Assembly (NCBI GenBank): GCA_937129385.1
Contig: CAKZNC010000019.1
Span: 1-62,604 of the forward strand
DNA from: an uncultured Bacteroidota bacterium
GTDB lineage: Bacteria > Bacteroidota > Bacteroidia > Bacteroidales > GCA-2748055
DNA: 62,604 nucleotides
Reading direction: 5' to 3'
Position numbers and translations under genes: made by a program. Positions within the stretch are counted from its first letter, which is position 1. Each line of letters begins with the position of its first letter. The notes beneath the pieces were generated by a model. That model was not told where the DNA came from, searched no databases, and worked only from the letters and a program-made list of their open reading frames with translations. This document shows positions 18,983 to 28,615 of this stretch, piece after piece.

Positions 18983-20341
18983 ATGGCGAAAACAAAATCT
19001 GTATATGTCTGCCAGAGTTGCGGAGCAGAATCTCCCAAATGGATCGGCAAATGCAACAGCTGCGGTGAGTGGAACACCTTCGTCGAACAGGTCATCCATA
19101 AATCACCTTCCAAGCGTTTCGAAGCACGGCCCGGCGAACGGAATATCCCGGAGAAGATCACACAGGTGCAGACCGACAGGCTCCAGCGATACGACACCCA
19201 TAACACGGAGTTCAACCGTGTGCTCGGAGGCGGATTGGTTCCGGGATCCATGGTTTTGATCGGCGGCGAACCCGGGATCGGGAAATCGACGCTGGCATTG
19301 CAGATCGCCATCAGGTTCGGTGCGCCTGTACTATATGTCTCTGGTGAAGAGAGCCCCCAGCAGATCAGGATGCGCGGGGAACGGCTGGGAACCCTGGATG
19401 AACAGACACTCGTCCTCTCCGAGACCTCACTGCAGGCCATTGTCATGCAAATCGGACAGATGAAACCTTCCATGGTGATCATCGACTCCATCCAGACACT
19501 CTATTCGGAGGAGATCGAATCAACGCCCGGGAGCGTATCACAGGTAAGGGAATGTGCCTCACAACTGCTCAGGGTGGCCAAGCAAACCGGGATCCCGGTG
19601 GTACTGATCGGACACATCACCAAGGAGGGCAACCTGGCCGGACCCAAGATCCTGGAACATATCGTGGACACGGTCCTGCAATTCGAGGGTGATTCACACC
19701 ATATATACAGGATCCTGCGGGCCAGCAAAAACAGGTTTGGCTCCACCTCAGAACTGGGCGTCTTTGAGATGAGAAACGACGGACTGGCTGAAATCGCCAA
19801 CCCCTCCGAGGTGCTACTGAACAACCAGGCCGAAGAACTCAGCGGGTCAGCAGTCGCCGCCAACATCGAGGGCATCCGTCCGCTGATGATCGAGACCCAG
19901 GCACTTGTCAGTACCGCCGCCTACGGCACGCCACAGCGCACCTCCAACGGATTTGACATCCGCAGGCTGAACATGCTGCTGGCAGTGCTTGAGAAAAGAG
20001 CGAACTTCCACCTCTCAAGCAAAGATGTCTTTATCAATATCGCAGGCGGACTCAGGGTGGATGATCCTGCCACCGATCTCTCTGTCATCAGTGCCGTACT
20101 CAGCTCAACCGTGGATATTGCACTGGAGAAAAAAATATGCTTTGCAGGCGAAGTCGGCCTTTCAGGAGAGATCAGGCCCGCCAACCGGATGGAACAGCGA
20201 ATATCTGAGGCGCAAAAACTCGGCTTCGGCACGATCTATGTATCTTCCTTTAACGACAAAGCGATCAGTAATGACCGGTTCGATATCAACATCATCAGGC
20301 TCTCGAAAGTCCAGGAGCTGCCAAAACACCTCTTCGGATAA
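18983..20341 (+). CDS. radA: DNA repair protein RadA
   Basis: MAKTKSVYVCQSCGAESPKWIGKCNSCGEWNTF zinc finger; GGEPGIGKSTLALQ Walker A; KNRFGSTSELGVFEM (KNRFG motif). Confidence 0.97.
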   Translation: MAKTKSVYVCQSCGAESPKWIGKCNSCGEWNTFVEQVIHKSPSKRFEARPGERNIPEKITQVQTDRLQRYDTHNTEFNRVLGGGLVPGSMVLIGGEPGIGKSTLALQIAIRFGAPVLYVSGEESPQQIRMRGERLGTLDEQTLVLSETSLQAIVMQIGQMKPSMVIIDSIQTLYSEEIESTPGSVSQVRECASQLLRVAKQTGIPVVLIGHITKEGNLAGPKILEHIVDTVLQFEGDSHHIYRILRASKNRFGSTSELGVFEMRNDGLAEIANPSEVLLNNQAEELSGSAVAANIEGIRPLMIETQALVSTAAYGTPQRTSNGFDIRRLNMLLAVLEKRANFHLSSKDVFINIAGGLRVDDPATDLSVISAVLSSTVDIALEKKICFAGEVGLSGEIRPANRMEQRISEAQKLGFGTIYVSSFNDKAISNDRFDINIIRLSKVQELPKHLFG

Positions 20342-20829
20342 TGACTGGAGAAAATGAACAGCAGGAATATCCGCCACTGATCAGGGAAGACTACAAAACC
20401 GGTGTTCCCTGTTACCCGATCGAAAGACCCGAGATCCCGTCGGGAGCGGCCTACTATTTCAATACCGAAAGCGGACTGAGGTACGAAGTGCTGTTCGCGA
20501 AAAAACGTGACAATTACCTGGGGAACATCATCAATTTCAGCGTGCTCAATGATGAATTCGAGGATGAATACAGCGAAACCAATCGTGGCGAAGTCTACCG
20601 GGTCATTGCCACGGTAACCGAGATCGTCAGGATCTATCACGATTTTCACGCCTACTCCACCAGCTACGAATTCAGTGGCGAATACAAGGAGGAAAAGGAC
20701 GAGGGCGAAGCCAGCATCAGGTCACTGCTATACTACAGGAAGGCACTCAGGATCCTCCATGACCAGTGGGGAGTCGAACTGTGTGGCAACAAGGTCGTTG
20801 CATTCCGAAAAAGGAAAAAATATGAGTGA
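20341..20829 (+). CDS. Hypothetical protein (162 aa), faint DUF6934-like layout
   Basis: ORF starts at the radA stop codon and overlaps the next gene's start by 8 nt. No family identified with confidence. Confidence 0.6.
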   Translation: MTGENEQQEYPPLIREDYKTGVPCYPIERPEIPSGAAYYFNTESGLRYEVLFAKKRDNYLGNIINFSVLNDEFEDEYSETNRGEVYRVIATVTEIVRIYHDFHAYSTSYEFSGEYKEEKDEGEASIRSLLYYRKALRILHDQWGVELCGNKVVAFRKRKKYE

Positions 20830-22471
20830 TCCCCTGCTCAGGATCAGGGACCTGGAGATCAGCACCGGAAATGCCAGGCTCGTCAACAGGATCAACCTGG
20901 ATATTTCCGGGAAAAGCGTCACCGGACTGGTGGGTGAGTCGGGTTCAGGCAAAACCCTCACCGCTCTGTCAATTATGGGGCTGTTGCCCAAAGGCGTCAG
21001 GGCCACCGCAGGATCCGTCACGCTTTTAAACCGGGACTCCGCCGATGCGAACCTCCTTCACCTCCCTGAAAAGGAGATGAACCATATCCGGGGCAGCAGA
21101 ATCTCCATGATCTTCCAGGAGCCCATGACCTCGCTGAACCCAACCATGAAATGCGGACCCCAGGCCACCGAACCACTGCGCATACACAAGGGGCTCTCTT
21201 CCACCGGGGCCCGTGAAAAAATTCTGGATCTCTTCAACGAAGTGAAACTCCCCGATGTGGAAAACATCTTCAATGCCTGGCCCCACCAGCTCTCCGGAGG
21301 CCAGCGACAGCGCGTGATGATCGCCATGGCCCTTTCAACCCACCCCGACCTGCTGATCGCGGATGAACCCACCACCGCGCTTGATGTAACAGTGCAAAAA
21401 AGCATCCTGGAACTGCTGCTGGCACTGAAAGAAAAATACAACCTGGGCGTGCTCTTTATCACCCATGACCTGATGGTGCTCAAACAGATCGCCGACCGCA
21501 TTGCGGTGATGTACAGGGGTGAACTGGTCGAAGAAGCAAGCGCCGCGGCCCTCCTCGAAAATCCACAAACCCCCTATGCAAAAGGATTGCTGGCATGCCG
21601 ACCCAGCCTGGAGGAGAAACCCGAAAGATTGCCCACCATCGGGGATTTTATGTCGGGGTATGCTGAACAGGACAAGCCAACCGCCGGACAACCAAGATCC
21701 GTTGATAATGATGTGATCCTCTCCGTAAAAGACCTGGAGGTGACCTTCATCAGTGGAAAACGAACCGTCCACGCCGTGGATTCCGTCTCATTCGATGTGT
21801 TCAGGGGGGAGACCCTCGGACTGGTGGGTGAATCAGGATGCGGAAAGACCACGCTGGGACGCACCATCGTGCAGTTGATACGGCCCGACAACGGAAGCGT
21901 GTCATACAACGGAGTGCCACTCGACCGACTGACTGGAAAGGAGCTGCGGAAAACCAGGAGGAAGATCCAGATCGTCTTCCAGGATCCCTACTCCTCGCTG
22001 AACCCCGGTAAAACCATCGGCGATATCATCGCAGAACCCATGATCATTCACCGGCTGGAAAAAAACAAAAAAGAGAAGGAAGCCAGGGTACATCAACTTC
22101 TTGAGCAAACGGGGCTTCCTGGTGAAGCTTACAACCTTTATCCCCACCAGTTCTCCGGGGGTCAGCGTCAGCGAATCGGAATCGCCCGTGCCCTGGCATG
22201 CCAACCCGAATTTATTGTCCTTGATGAAAGTGTGTCGGCACTGGATGTGAGTGTACAGGCCCAGATCCTCAACCTGCTAAATGATTTGAAAAGAGCGTAT
22301 GAGCTGACCTATATATTTATCTCGCACGACCTTACCGTGGTGAAATATATGTCAGACCGCGTGCTGATCATGTCGGACGGACGTATGATTGAATCCGGCA
22401 CCTCTGAAAAGATCTATATGCATCCTGAAAATGACTATACAAGGAAGCTGATCAACGCAATTCCTTCCTAA
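20822..22471 (+). CDS. Duplicated ABC transporter ATP-binding protein (DppD-DppF / YejF-like fusion)
   Basis: Two ABC cassettes: GESGSGKT...LSGGQRQRVMIAMAL and GESGCGKTTLGRT...FSGGQRQRIGIARAL. Start reset from 20675 to 20822. Confidence 0.92.
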   Translation: MSDPLLRIRDLEISTGNARLVNRINLDISGKSVTGLVGESGSGKTLTALSIMGLLPKGVRATAGSVTLLNRDSADANLLHLPEKEMNHIRGSRISMIFQEPMTSLNPTMKCGPQATEPLRIHKGLSSTGAREKILDLFNEVKLPDVENIFNAWPHQLSGGQRQRVMIAMALSTHPDLLIADEPTTALDVTVQKSILELLLALKEKYNLGVLFITHDLMVLKQIADRIAVMYRGELVEEASAAALLENPQTPYAKGLLACRPSLEEKPERLPTIGDFMSGYAEQDKPTAGQPRSVDNDVILSVKDLEVTFISGKRTVHAVDSVSFDVFRGETLGLVGESGCGKTTLGRTIVQLIRPDNGSVSYNGVPLDRLTGKELRKTRRKIQIVFQDPYSSLNPGKTIGDIIAEPMIIHRLEKNKKEKEARVHQLLEQTGLPGEAYNLYPHQFSGGQRQRIGIARALACQPEFIVLDESVSALDVSVQAQILNLLNDLKRAYELTYIFISHDLTVVKYMSDRVLIMSDGRMIESGTSEKIYMHPENDYTRKLINAIPS

Positions 22472-24816
22472 AACTCGCTGAAATCCTCACTGGAAGTGGG
22501 TCGTTCCGAAACGTCCACGCAATCGAGATCCACGTGGAAGCCAACCGGCTTCTGAAACATCTTCTCCTGGGTGACCCCAAGGGTGGAATCGGCATATACC
22601 TTTTCAAAGAATTTCGCCCAGATCGGCAGGGCCATGTTCCCACCTGCGCCCATGCCGAGCTCATCAAAATGGATGGAGCGGTCCTCACCACCTACCCAGA
22701 CACCCGCTGAAAGATGCGGGGTTATGCCCATGAACCAGCCGTCACTCTGGTTCTGCGTAGTACCTGTCTTGCCGGCTATCTCGCCGCTGAATTCATAGCG
22801 GTACCTTAATCGTCCTGCTGTACCCCGATCCACCACGTTTTTCAGAAGAGTAAGCATCAGGTATGCAGTTTCTTCACTGATCGCCTCGCTTTCCCTCGCC
22901 TGGAAAGTGGAAATAATGTTCCCGTATTTGTCCTCAATCCGTGTGACATACACTGGCGATACATAGATCCCCTGGTTGCCGAACGTGTTGAACGCGCCTA
23001 CCATCTCCTCCAGGGAGATGTCGGAAGGACCGTAGATCATTGCTGGTACGGGATCGATGTGCGAAGTTATGCCCATCTTTCGCATCAGCTGGATCACACT
23101 CTCAGGATTGTAATTCTTGAATAACCAGGCAGAAACCCAGTTGTGTGAATTTGCCAGCCCCCATTTCAGGGTTACATATTTGCCAGCATGACGATTGGGT
23201 GCCGGGGCCCTGGGGGTGTATACCGAATCCCGCACCTGGAACGAGATCGGAACAAGCGGTATCTGCTTGCATGGAGACACCCCTTCCTGCATGGCCAGGA
23301 GGTAAAGGAATGGTTTCACAGTGGATCCCACCTGCCTGCGCCCCATGGTGACATGATCGTATTGGAAATAGCGGTAATTATGATCTCCCACATAGGCCTT
23401 GACCTGTCCCGACCAGGGCTCGATGGCCATAAAGCCTGACCTTAAAATGTGCTTCAGGTACCGGATCGAATCATACGGGCTCATGACGGTATCGATCATA
23501 CCCCGCCAGGAAAAGACCGAGGTTTCCCTGGGTTGCTTAAATATCAACATGATGGAATCCTGAGGCATTCCCTGGCTTTTCAAGGTCTTGTACCTTTCCG
23601 ACTGGCGAATCGCACGATTCATTATCTGGCTGATCTCCTTGTTGCTTATATCTTCAAACGGGGCTTTTGTTCTCCCCTCCTTTTCCCTGAAAAATGCAGG
23701 TTGTAGATACTCCCGGAGATGCTCCTCCATCGCCTCCTCAGCAAACTGCTGCATTTTTATGTTGATGGTGGTATAGATCTTCAGTCCGTCGCGGTAAATA
23801 TTATAATTGGTCCCATCGGGACGGGGATTCTTCTCGATCCATCCATAAAGCGGATCCTTGACCCATCTCAGGGAATCCCGCTGGAAATTCTCATACCCCC
23901 ATGAGGGATAGTTTTCACGGACCGGCTTACTTGCATTCATACTTACCCTGAGGTAGGTACGAAAATGGTTCGCATTCCCCTGCATGTGCCCCGCAATGTT
24001 ATAATAGGCCTTTACAGGAAGCTGCTTCACCGAGTCTGCGATTGTGGTGTCGAGGTACTCGTATTTAACCATCTGGTCAATCACCACATTTCTTCTCCCC
24101 TGGGCATTATCGGGGTTGAGGTAGGGGTTGTAACGTGTAGGTGCTTTTAACATGCCTACAAGGATGGCCGCCTCTTCAAGCTTTAGCGAATCAGGCGAAG
24201 TGTCAAAAAAAGTTTTTGAAGCTGATTTGATACCGATCACCGCGTCACTCCCGAAAGGTACCGTATTTAGGTACATCGTCAGGATCTCTTTCTTCGTGTA
24301 ACTCCTTTCAAGTCTGACCGCCGTGTTCCACTCCTTGAATTTTACCACGGCCATGTGTGCTGCACGACCAATTTTTGTCTTGTTCTCCGTTGTATCCCTG
24401 GGAAAAAGGTTTTTGGCCAGCTGCTGGGAGATCGTACTCCCTCCACCTGCATCCTGACCAAGCAATATGGACTTGACAAAAACCCTGGATAAACTTCGTA
24501 CATCAATACCGGAATGCCGCTTGTACCTGACATCCTCTGTGGCAATCAAGGCATCCACCAGGTACGGGGAGAGATTTTCATAGTCTACAAGGGTCCTGTT
24601 CTCAATGAAGAACTTATCGAGCAGTTCACCGTTGTCAGTATAGATCTCTGATGCCAGGTTGGTCTGTGGGTTTTCCAGCTCCTCGAATGTCGGCATAAAT
24701 CCCAGTCTGCCTTTGGCGATCAGCATGAAGAGGATGACAATAAACAGGAACAGAAGTGCGTATATTGACCACAGGATAGAGAGGTAGATGGTCTTCTTAT
24801 CAGCTTTTTTAAGCAT
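22468..24816 (-). CDS. mrcA: Penicillin-binding protein 1A (transglycosylase/transpeptidase)
   Basis: GT51 motifs ATEDVRYKRHSGIDVRSLSR and GGSTISQQLAKNLF; transpeptidase SxxK (GSTVKPF) and KTGTTQ. Start reset from 24837 (TTG) to ATG at 24816 because the TTG lies in a TATTTTTG promoter box. Confidence 0.94.
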   Translation of the reverse strand: MLKKADKKTIYLSILWSIYALLFLFIVILFMLIAKGRLGFMPTFEELENPQTNLASEIYTDNGELLDKFFIENRTLVDYENLSPYLVDALIATEDVRYKRHSGIDVRSLSRVFVKSILLGQDAGGGSTISQQLAKNLFPRDTTENKTKIGRAAHMAVVKFKEWNTAVRLERSYTKKEILTMYLNTVPFGSDAVIGIKSASKTFFDTSPDSLKLEEAAILVGMLKAPTRYNPYLNPDNAQGRRNVVIDQMVKYEYLDTTIADSVKQLPVKAYYNIAGHMQGNANHFRTYLRVSMNASKPVRENYPSWGYENFQRDSLRWVKDPLYGWIEKNPRPDGTNYNIYRDGLKIYTTINIKMQQFAEEAMEEHLREYLQPAFFREKEGRTKAPFEDISNKEISQIMNRAIRQSERYKTLKSQGMPQDSIMLIFKQPRETSVFSWRGMIDTVMSPYDSIRYLKHILRSGFMAIEPWSGQVKAYVGDHNYRYFQYDHVTMGRRQVGSTVKPFLYLLAMQEGVSPCKQIPLVPISFQVRDSVYTPRAPAPNRHAGKYVTLKWGLANSHNWVSAWLFKNYNPESVIQLMRKMGITSHIDPVPAMIYGPSDISLEEMVGAFNTFGNQGIYVSPVYVTRIEDKYGNIISTFQARESEAISEETAYLMLTLLKNVVDRGTAGRLRYRYEFSGEIAGKTGTTQNQSDGWFMGITPHLSAGVWVGGEDRSIHFDELGMGAGGNMALPIWAKFFEKVYADSTLGVTQEKMFQKPVGFHVDLDCVDVSERPTSSEDFSEF

Positions 24817-24834
24817 CTTTGAAGTTATTTTAGA

Positions 24835-24842
24835 CAAAAATA
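24835..24842 (-). promoter_or_regulatory. Candidate -7 box TATTTTTG for PBP1A
   Basis: Minus strand TATTTTTG 18 nt upstream of ATG 24816. Confidence 0.4.
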
Positions 24843-24887
24843 GTAATTATTTGCTGCAAAAATTTTAGAGGACTGAATCAATTGGTA

Positions 24888-24895
24888 TAATTTTG
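24888..24895 (+). promoter_or_regulatory. Candidate -7 box TAATTTTG for topA
   Basis: Exact TAnnTTTG 34 nt upstream of the topA ATG; no -33 found. Confidence 0.35.
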
Positions 24896-24929
24896 TGCTC
24901 TCATTAAGTAACGAGGAAGGGTTGAAAAT

Positions 24930-27239
24930 ATGATTGAGAATTTAGTTATTGTTGAGTCTCCTGCCAAGGCAAGAACCATTGAAAGGTTCCTTGGCAAGGA
25001 TTTCGTGGTTAAATCCAGTTTCGGGCATGTCAGGGACCTGGCAAAAAAGAACCTGGGTATTGATATTGAAAAGAATTTCAGGCCTGACTACGTTGTCTCT
25101 CCTGACAAAAAAAAGGTTGTGAAGGAGTTGAAGGATCTGGCCGGAAAGGCAAAGACCGTCTGGATCGCATCTGATGAGGACCGCGAGGGAGAGGCCATTG
25201 CCTGGCACCTGGAGGAGGTGCTGAACCTGGACAGCGAAAAAACAAAGCGTATTGTTTTCCATGAGATCACGAAGGATGCCATTCAACACGCCATCGAAAA
25301 CCCCCGTAAGATTGACAAAAACCTTGTGAATGCACAGCAGGCCAGGCGTGTGCTGGACCGCCTGGTCGGTTTCGAACTGTCTCCGCTGCTATGGAAGAAG
25401 GTCAAACCTTCACTTTCGGCCGGACGTGTCCAGAGTGTGGCCGTAAAGCTTATCGTTGAGCGGGAAAGGGAGGTCAATACCTTCGAATCGAAAAGCTATT
25501 ACAGGGTCACAGCAATTTTCAATGCGCCTGATGGGAATCAGGAGGTGAAGGCTGACCTGTCAAAACGTTTCGAAACCATTGAAGAGACCAGGGCGTTCCT
25601 TGAAAAATGCATGTCGGCCGACTTCCGGATCACCTCCGTAGAGAAGAAACCCGGGAAAAAATCACCCGCTCCGCCCTTTACAACCTCCACACTGCAGCAG
25701 GAGGCAAGCCGGAAACTGGGATACTCTGTATCACAAACCATGACCCTGGCTCAGCGACTTTACGAATCGGGTCTGATCACCTATATGAGAACCGATAGTG
25801 TAAATCTCTCAAACCTTGCCATCTCCACAGCCGCATCTGAGATCAAGGAGGCTTTCGGGGAAAAATACCACCAGGTAAGAAAATATGCCACCAAATCGAA
25901 AGGTGCCCAGGAGGCCCATGAAGCGATCAGGCCTACCTACATCAGCAACCGGTCAATCGACGGAGACGGACGTGAGCAGCGACTGTATGAACTGATCTGG
26001 AAGCGTACCGTCGCCTCGCAGATGAGCGATGCCAGGCTCGAGCGAACAACGGTGAAGATCGATATCTCCAATGCAGACGAGCATTTTGTGGCCAATGGAG
26101 AGATCCTGGTCTTCGATGGTTTTCTGAAATTGTACATCGAATCGACCGATGACGAAAAAGAGGAAGAGACCAGCAGCCTGCTGCCCCCCCTGAAACAGGA
26201 TGATATGCTCACCTACAAGCGGATCGGGGCCATGCAGAAGTTTACAATGCCGCCGGCCAGGTATACTGAAGCAAGTCTGGTTAAAAAACTCGAGGAGCTG
26301 GGGATCGGCAGACCCTCCACCTATGCCCCCACCATTTCGACGATCCAAAACAGGGACTACGTGGTCAAAGAGACGCGACAGGGCAAAAAGCGGGAAATTA
26401 CCAATGTAACACTGAAAGAGGGTGAGATCACATCTAAAAAAGAAACCGAGTCATTCGGAAATGAGAAGCAGAAACTGTTTCCAACCGATATCGGAATGGT
26501 TGTGAATGACTTCCTGGAACAGTATTTTGTCAATATCATGAACTACAATTTCACGGCCGACGTGGAAAAGAAGTTCGATTCCATCGCAATGGGAAATGAG
26601 GATTGGACCAAGATGATCGATTCCTTCTATGACCCCTTTCATAAAAAGGTGGAACAGACCATGGAAACTTCTGAGAAATCAAAAGGGGAAAGGCTTCTGG
26701 GAGAGGATCCTGAAACCGGAAAACCCATTACTGTGAAGATAGGACGGTTTGGACCGATGGTTCAGATCGGGGAGGCAGAAGACGAGGAAAAACCAAGGTT
26801 TGCAAGCCTGTTGAAAGGCCAGGGAATGGAAACGATCACACTGGAGGAGGCGCTGGAGCTGTTTAAACTGCCAAGGACACTTGGAAAATTCGAGGATGAG
26901 GATGTCACAGTGGCCATCGGAAGGTATGGACCCTATGTCAGGCACAATAACAAATTTGTTTCGCTCCAGGAAGAAGACGATCCGCATACCGTCTCCCTGG
27001 ACAGGGCCATTGAACTGATCCAGGCCAAGCGGCAGGAAGAGAAGAACAGGATCATCAGGGAATTCGATGAAAAGCCCGGCTTGCAGGTGCTGAACGGCCG
27101 GTATGGTCCCTATATCACCTATGAGAAGAAAAACTACAAGATCCCGAAAAGCAAGAAACCCGAAGAGTTGTCGCTGGAGGATTGCCTGGAGATCATAGAA
27201 AAGACACCAGACAAACCCTCCCGCCGGAGGAAAAAATAA
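24930..27239 (+). CDS. topA: DNA topoisomerase I
   Basis: MIENLVIVESPAKARTIERFLGKDFVVKSSFGHVRDL TOPRIM; YESGLITYMRTDSVNLS active-site Tyr. Confidence 0.98.
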   Translation: MIENLVIVESPAKARTIERFLGKDFVVKSSFGHVRDLAKKNLGIDIEKNFRPDYVVSPDKKKVVKELKDLAGKAKTVWIASDEDREGEAIAWHLEEVLNLDSEKTKRIVFHEITKDAIQHAIENPRKIDKNLVNAQQARRVLDRLVGFELSPLLWKKVKPSLSAGRVQSVAVKLIVEREREVNTFESKSYYRVTAIFNAPDGNQEVKADLSKRFETIEETRAFLEKCMSADFRITSVEKKPGKKSPAPPFTTSTLQQEASRKLGYSVSQTMTLAQRLYESGLITYMRTDSVNLSNLAISTAASEIKEAFGEKYHQVRKYATKSKGAQEAHEAIRPTYISNRSIDGDGREQRLYELIWKRTVASQMSDARLERTTVKIDISNADEHFVANGEILVFDGFLKLYIESTDDEKEEETSSLLPPLKQDDMLTYKRIGAMQKFTMPPARYTEASLVKKLEELGIGRPSTYAPTISTIQNRDYVVKETRQGKKREITNVTLKEGEITSKKETESFGNEKQKLFPTDIGMVVNDFLEQYFVNIMNYNFTADVEKKFDSIAMGNEDWTKMIDSFYDPFHKKVEQTMETSEKSKGERLLGEDPETGKPITVKIGRFGPMVQIGEAEDEEKPRFASLLKGQGMETITLEEALELFKLPRTLGKFEDEDVTVAIGRYGPYVRHNNKFVSLQEEDDPHTVSLDRAIELIQAKRQEEKNRIIREFDEKPGLQVLNGRYGPYITYEKKNYKIPKSKKPEELSLEDCLEIIEKTPDKPSRRRKK

Positions 27240-27250
27240 ACCTTGTCAAC

Positions 27251-28420
27251 ATGGACCTCAATGGATATTTCGACCCGGTAAGCCTCGAGAAGCCTCAATT
27301 TCACCTGCTGCCCGAAAAGTATTCTTTCAGCAGGAACATTGCCATCCATACACCCGACCGGCCGATCCGGGAGCTGGACCAGTACCAGCTGGCACTGATC
27401 GGAGTACCGCAGGACCATTCAGCATACATCAAAGGAAGCGCAACTGCACCCGACAAGGTAAGGGGCATGCTCTATCAGCTGCGTAAATGCAACCGCAATG
27501 TGAAGGTCTATGACCTGGGGAACCTGAAGACCACGAAGAATGTCGGCGATACATATTACGCGATCCGCGACATTACCCTGGAACTCTCCGAACTTGGGGT
27601 GATCCCGTTCTTTATTGGCGGTTCGCAGGACCTGACCTTCGGGATAATCCTGGCACTGGAAAAATTGCCGGGCATCCGGCAGATCCTGACCATTGACCCG
27701 AGATTTGATTTCTGGCTTGAAAAGGAGCCCGGCATCCATTCACGCAATTATCTCAACTATATCCTGGATAAAAAGGTGAAGCGACAATTTACCTATTCCA
27801 ACCTTGGACACCAGCAATATTTTGTCACTGAGCACCAGCTCGATGTGCTGGAACGGGAATTCATGGAAAGCATCAGGCTTGGGGAACTGCGGGAAAACAT
27901 CAGGAGGGCAGAACCGCTGATCAGGGATGCCGACATGGTGAGCATCGACATGAATGCGATGCGGCATTCAGATGCATCCGGGGTGACCAACCCCTCTCCG
28001 AACGGACTTTTCGGAGATGAACTGTGTGCACTGACCAGGTATGGTGGGATCAGCGAAAAGGTAAAGGTCGCAGGATTGTTCGAACTTTCTCCGGAAAGAG
28101 ACCTGAATGACCAGACCAGCCACCTGGCGGCCCAGGCCATCTGGTATTTTATAGACGGACTTTCACATCGTATCAGGGAAAATCCGATGGAAACATCGGC
28201 GCACACCAAGAAATTTATCCTTAAACCGGAGGAGATTGACCAGGAGCTCGTATTCTACAAAAGTAACGTCTCTGAACGGTGGTGGGTAGAGGTCCCTGTG
28301 AAAAATCCTGCCACAAATGATAACTATTTTATCTCATGTTCGTATGAAGAATACCAGGGAGCTTGCAAAAATGTCATTCCAGATCGCTGGTGGCGTTACT
28401 TGCATCGCCTTGGAGACTGA
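27251..28420 (+). CDS. Arginase/formimidoylglutamase-fold protein with degenerate metal-ligand motifs
   Basis: Fold motifs recognisable but altered: IGGSQDLTFG (for GGDHS), IDPRFDFW (for DAHxD), VSIDMNAMRHSDASG (for SxDxDxxDP). Start reset to ATG 27251. Confidence 0.82.
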   Translation: MDLNGYFDPVSLEKPQFHLLPEKYSFSRNIAIHTPDRPIRELDQYQLALIGVPQDHSAYIKGSATAPDKVRGMLYQLRKCNRNVKVYDLGNLKTTKNVGDTYYAIRDITLELSELGVIPFFIGGSQDLTFGIILALEKLPGIRQILTIDPRFDFWLEKEPGIHSRNYLNYILDKKVKRQFTYSNLGHQQYFVTEHQLDVLEREFMESIRLGELRENIRRAEPLIRDADMVSIDMNAMRHSDASGVTNPSPNGLFGDELCALTRYGGISEKVKVAGLFELSPERDLNDQTSHLAAQAIWYFIDGLSHRIRENPMETSAHTKKFILKPEEIDQELVFYKSNVSERWWVEVPVKNPATNDNYFISCSYEEYQGACKNVIPDRWWRYLHRLGD

Positions 28421-28460
28421 CCGGCAGGACGGTGCGTTCTCTTTGCTGTAATGTGAGGAA

Positions 28461-28486
28461 CCCGGGATGAGTCCGGGATTTGTTTT
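28461..28486 (+). terminator. Weak intrinsic-terminator-like hairpin CCCGG-N7-CCGGG followed by a T-rich run
   Basis: cccgggatgagtccgggatttgtttt after the arginase-fold CDS. Confidence 0.35.
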
Positions 28487-28507
28487 GAAGACGGATGGGT
28501 ATCGTCG

Positions 28508-28531
28508 TTATTAACATTCTTCTGTTAATAA
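28508..28531. promoter_or_regulatory. Perfect inverted repeat TTATTAACA-N6-TGTTAATAA upstream of porP/gld operon
   Basis: 9-bp perfect arms read directly; not followed by a T tract. Confidence 0.6.
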
Positions 28532-28615
28532 TATTTGTCCCAACCGATAATTTTTATTTATTTTACTTCGGCTAAAAAGCGGAGTACAAGCAGAGACAGG
28601 CATTTGAGACAAAGC

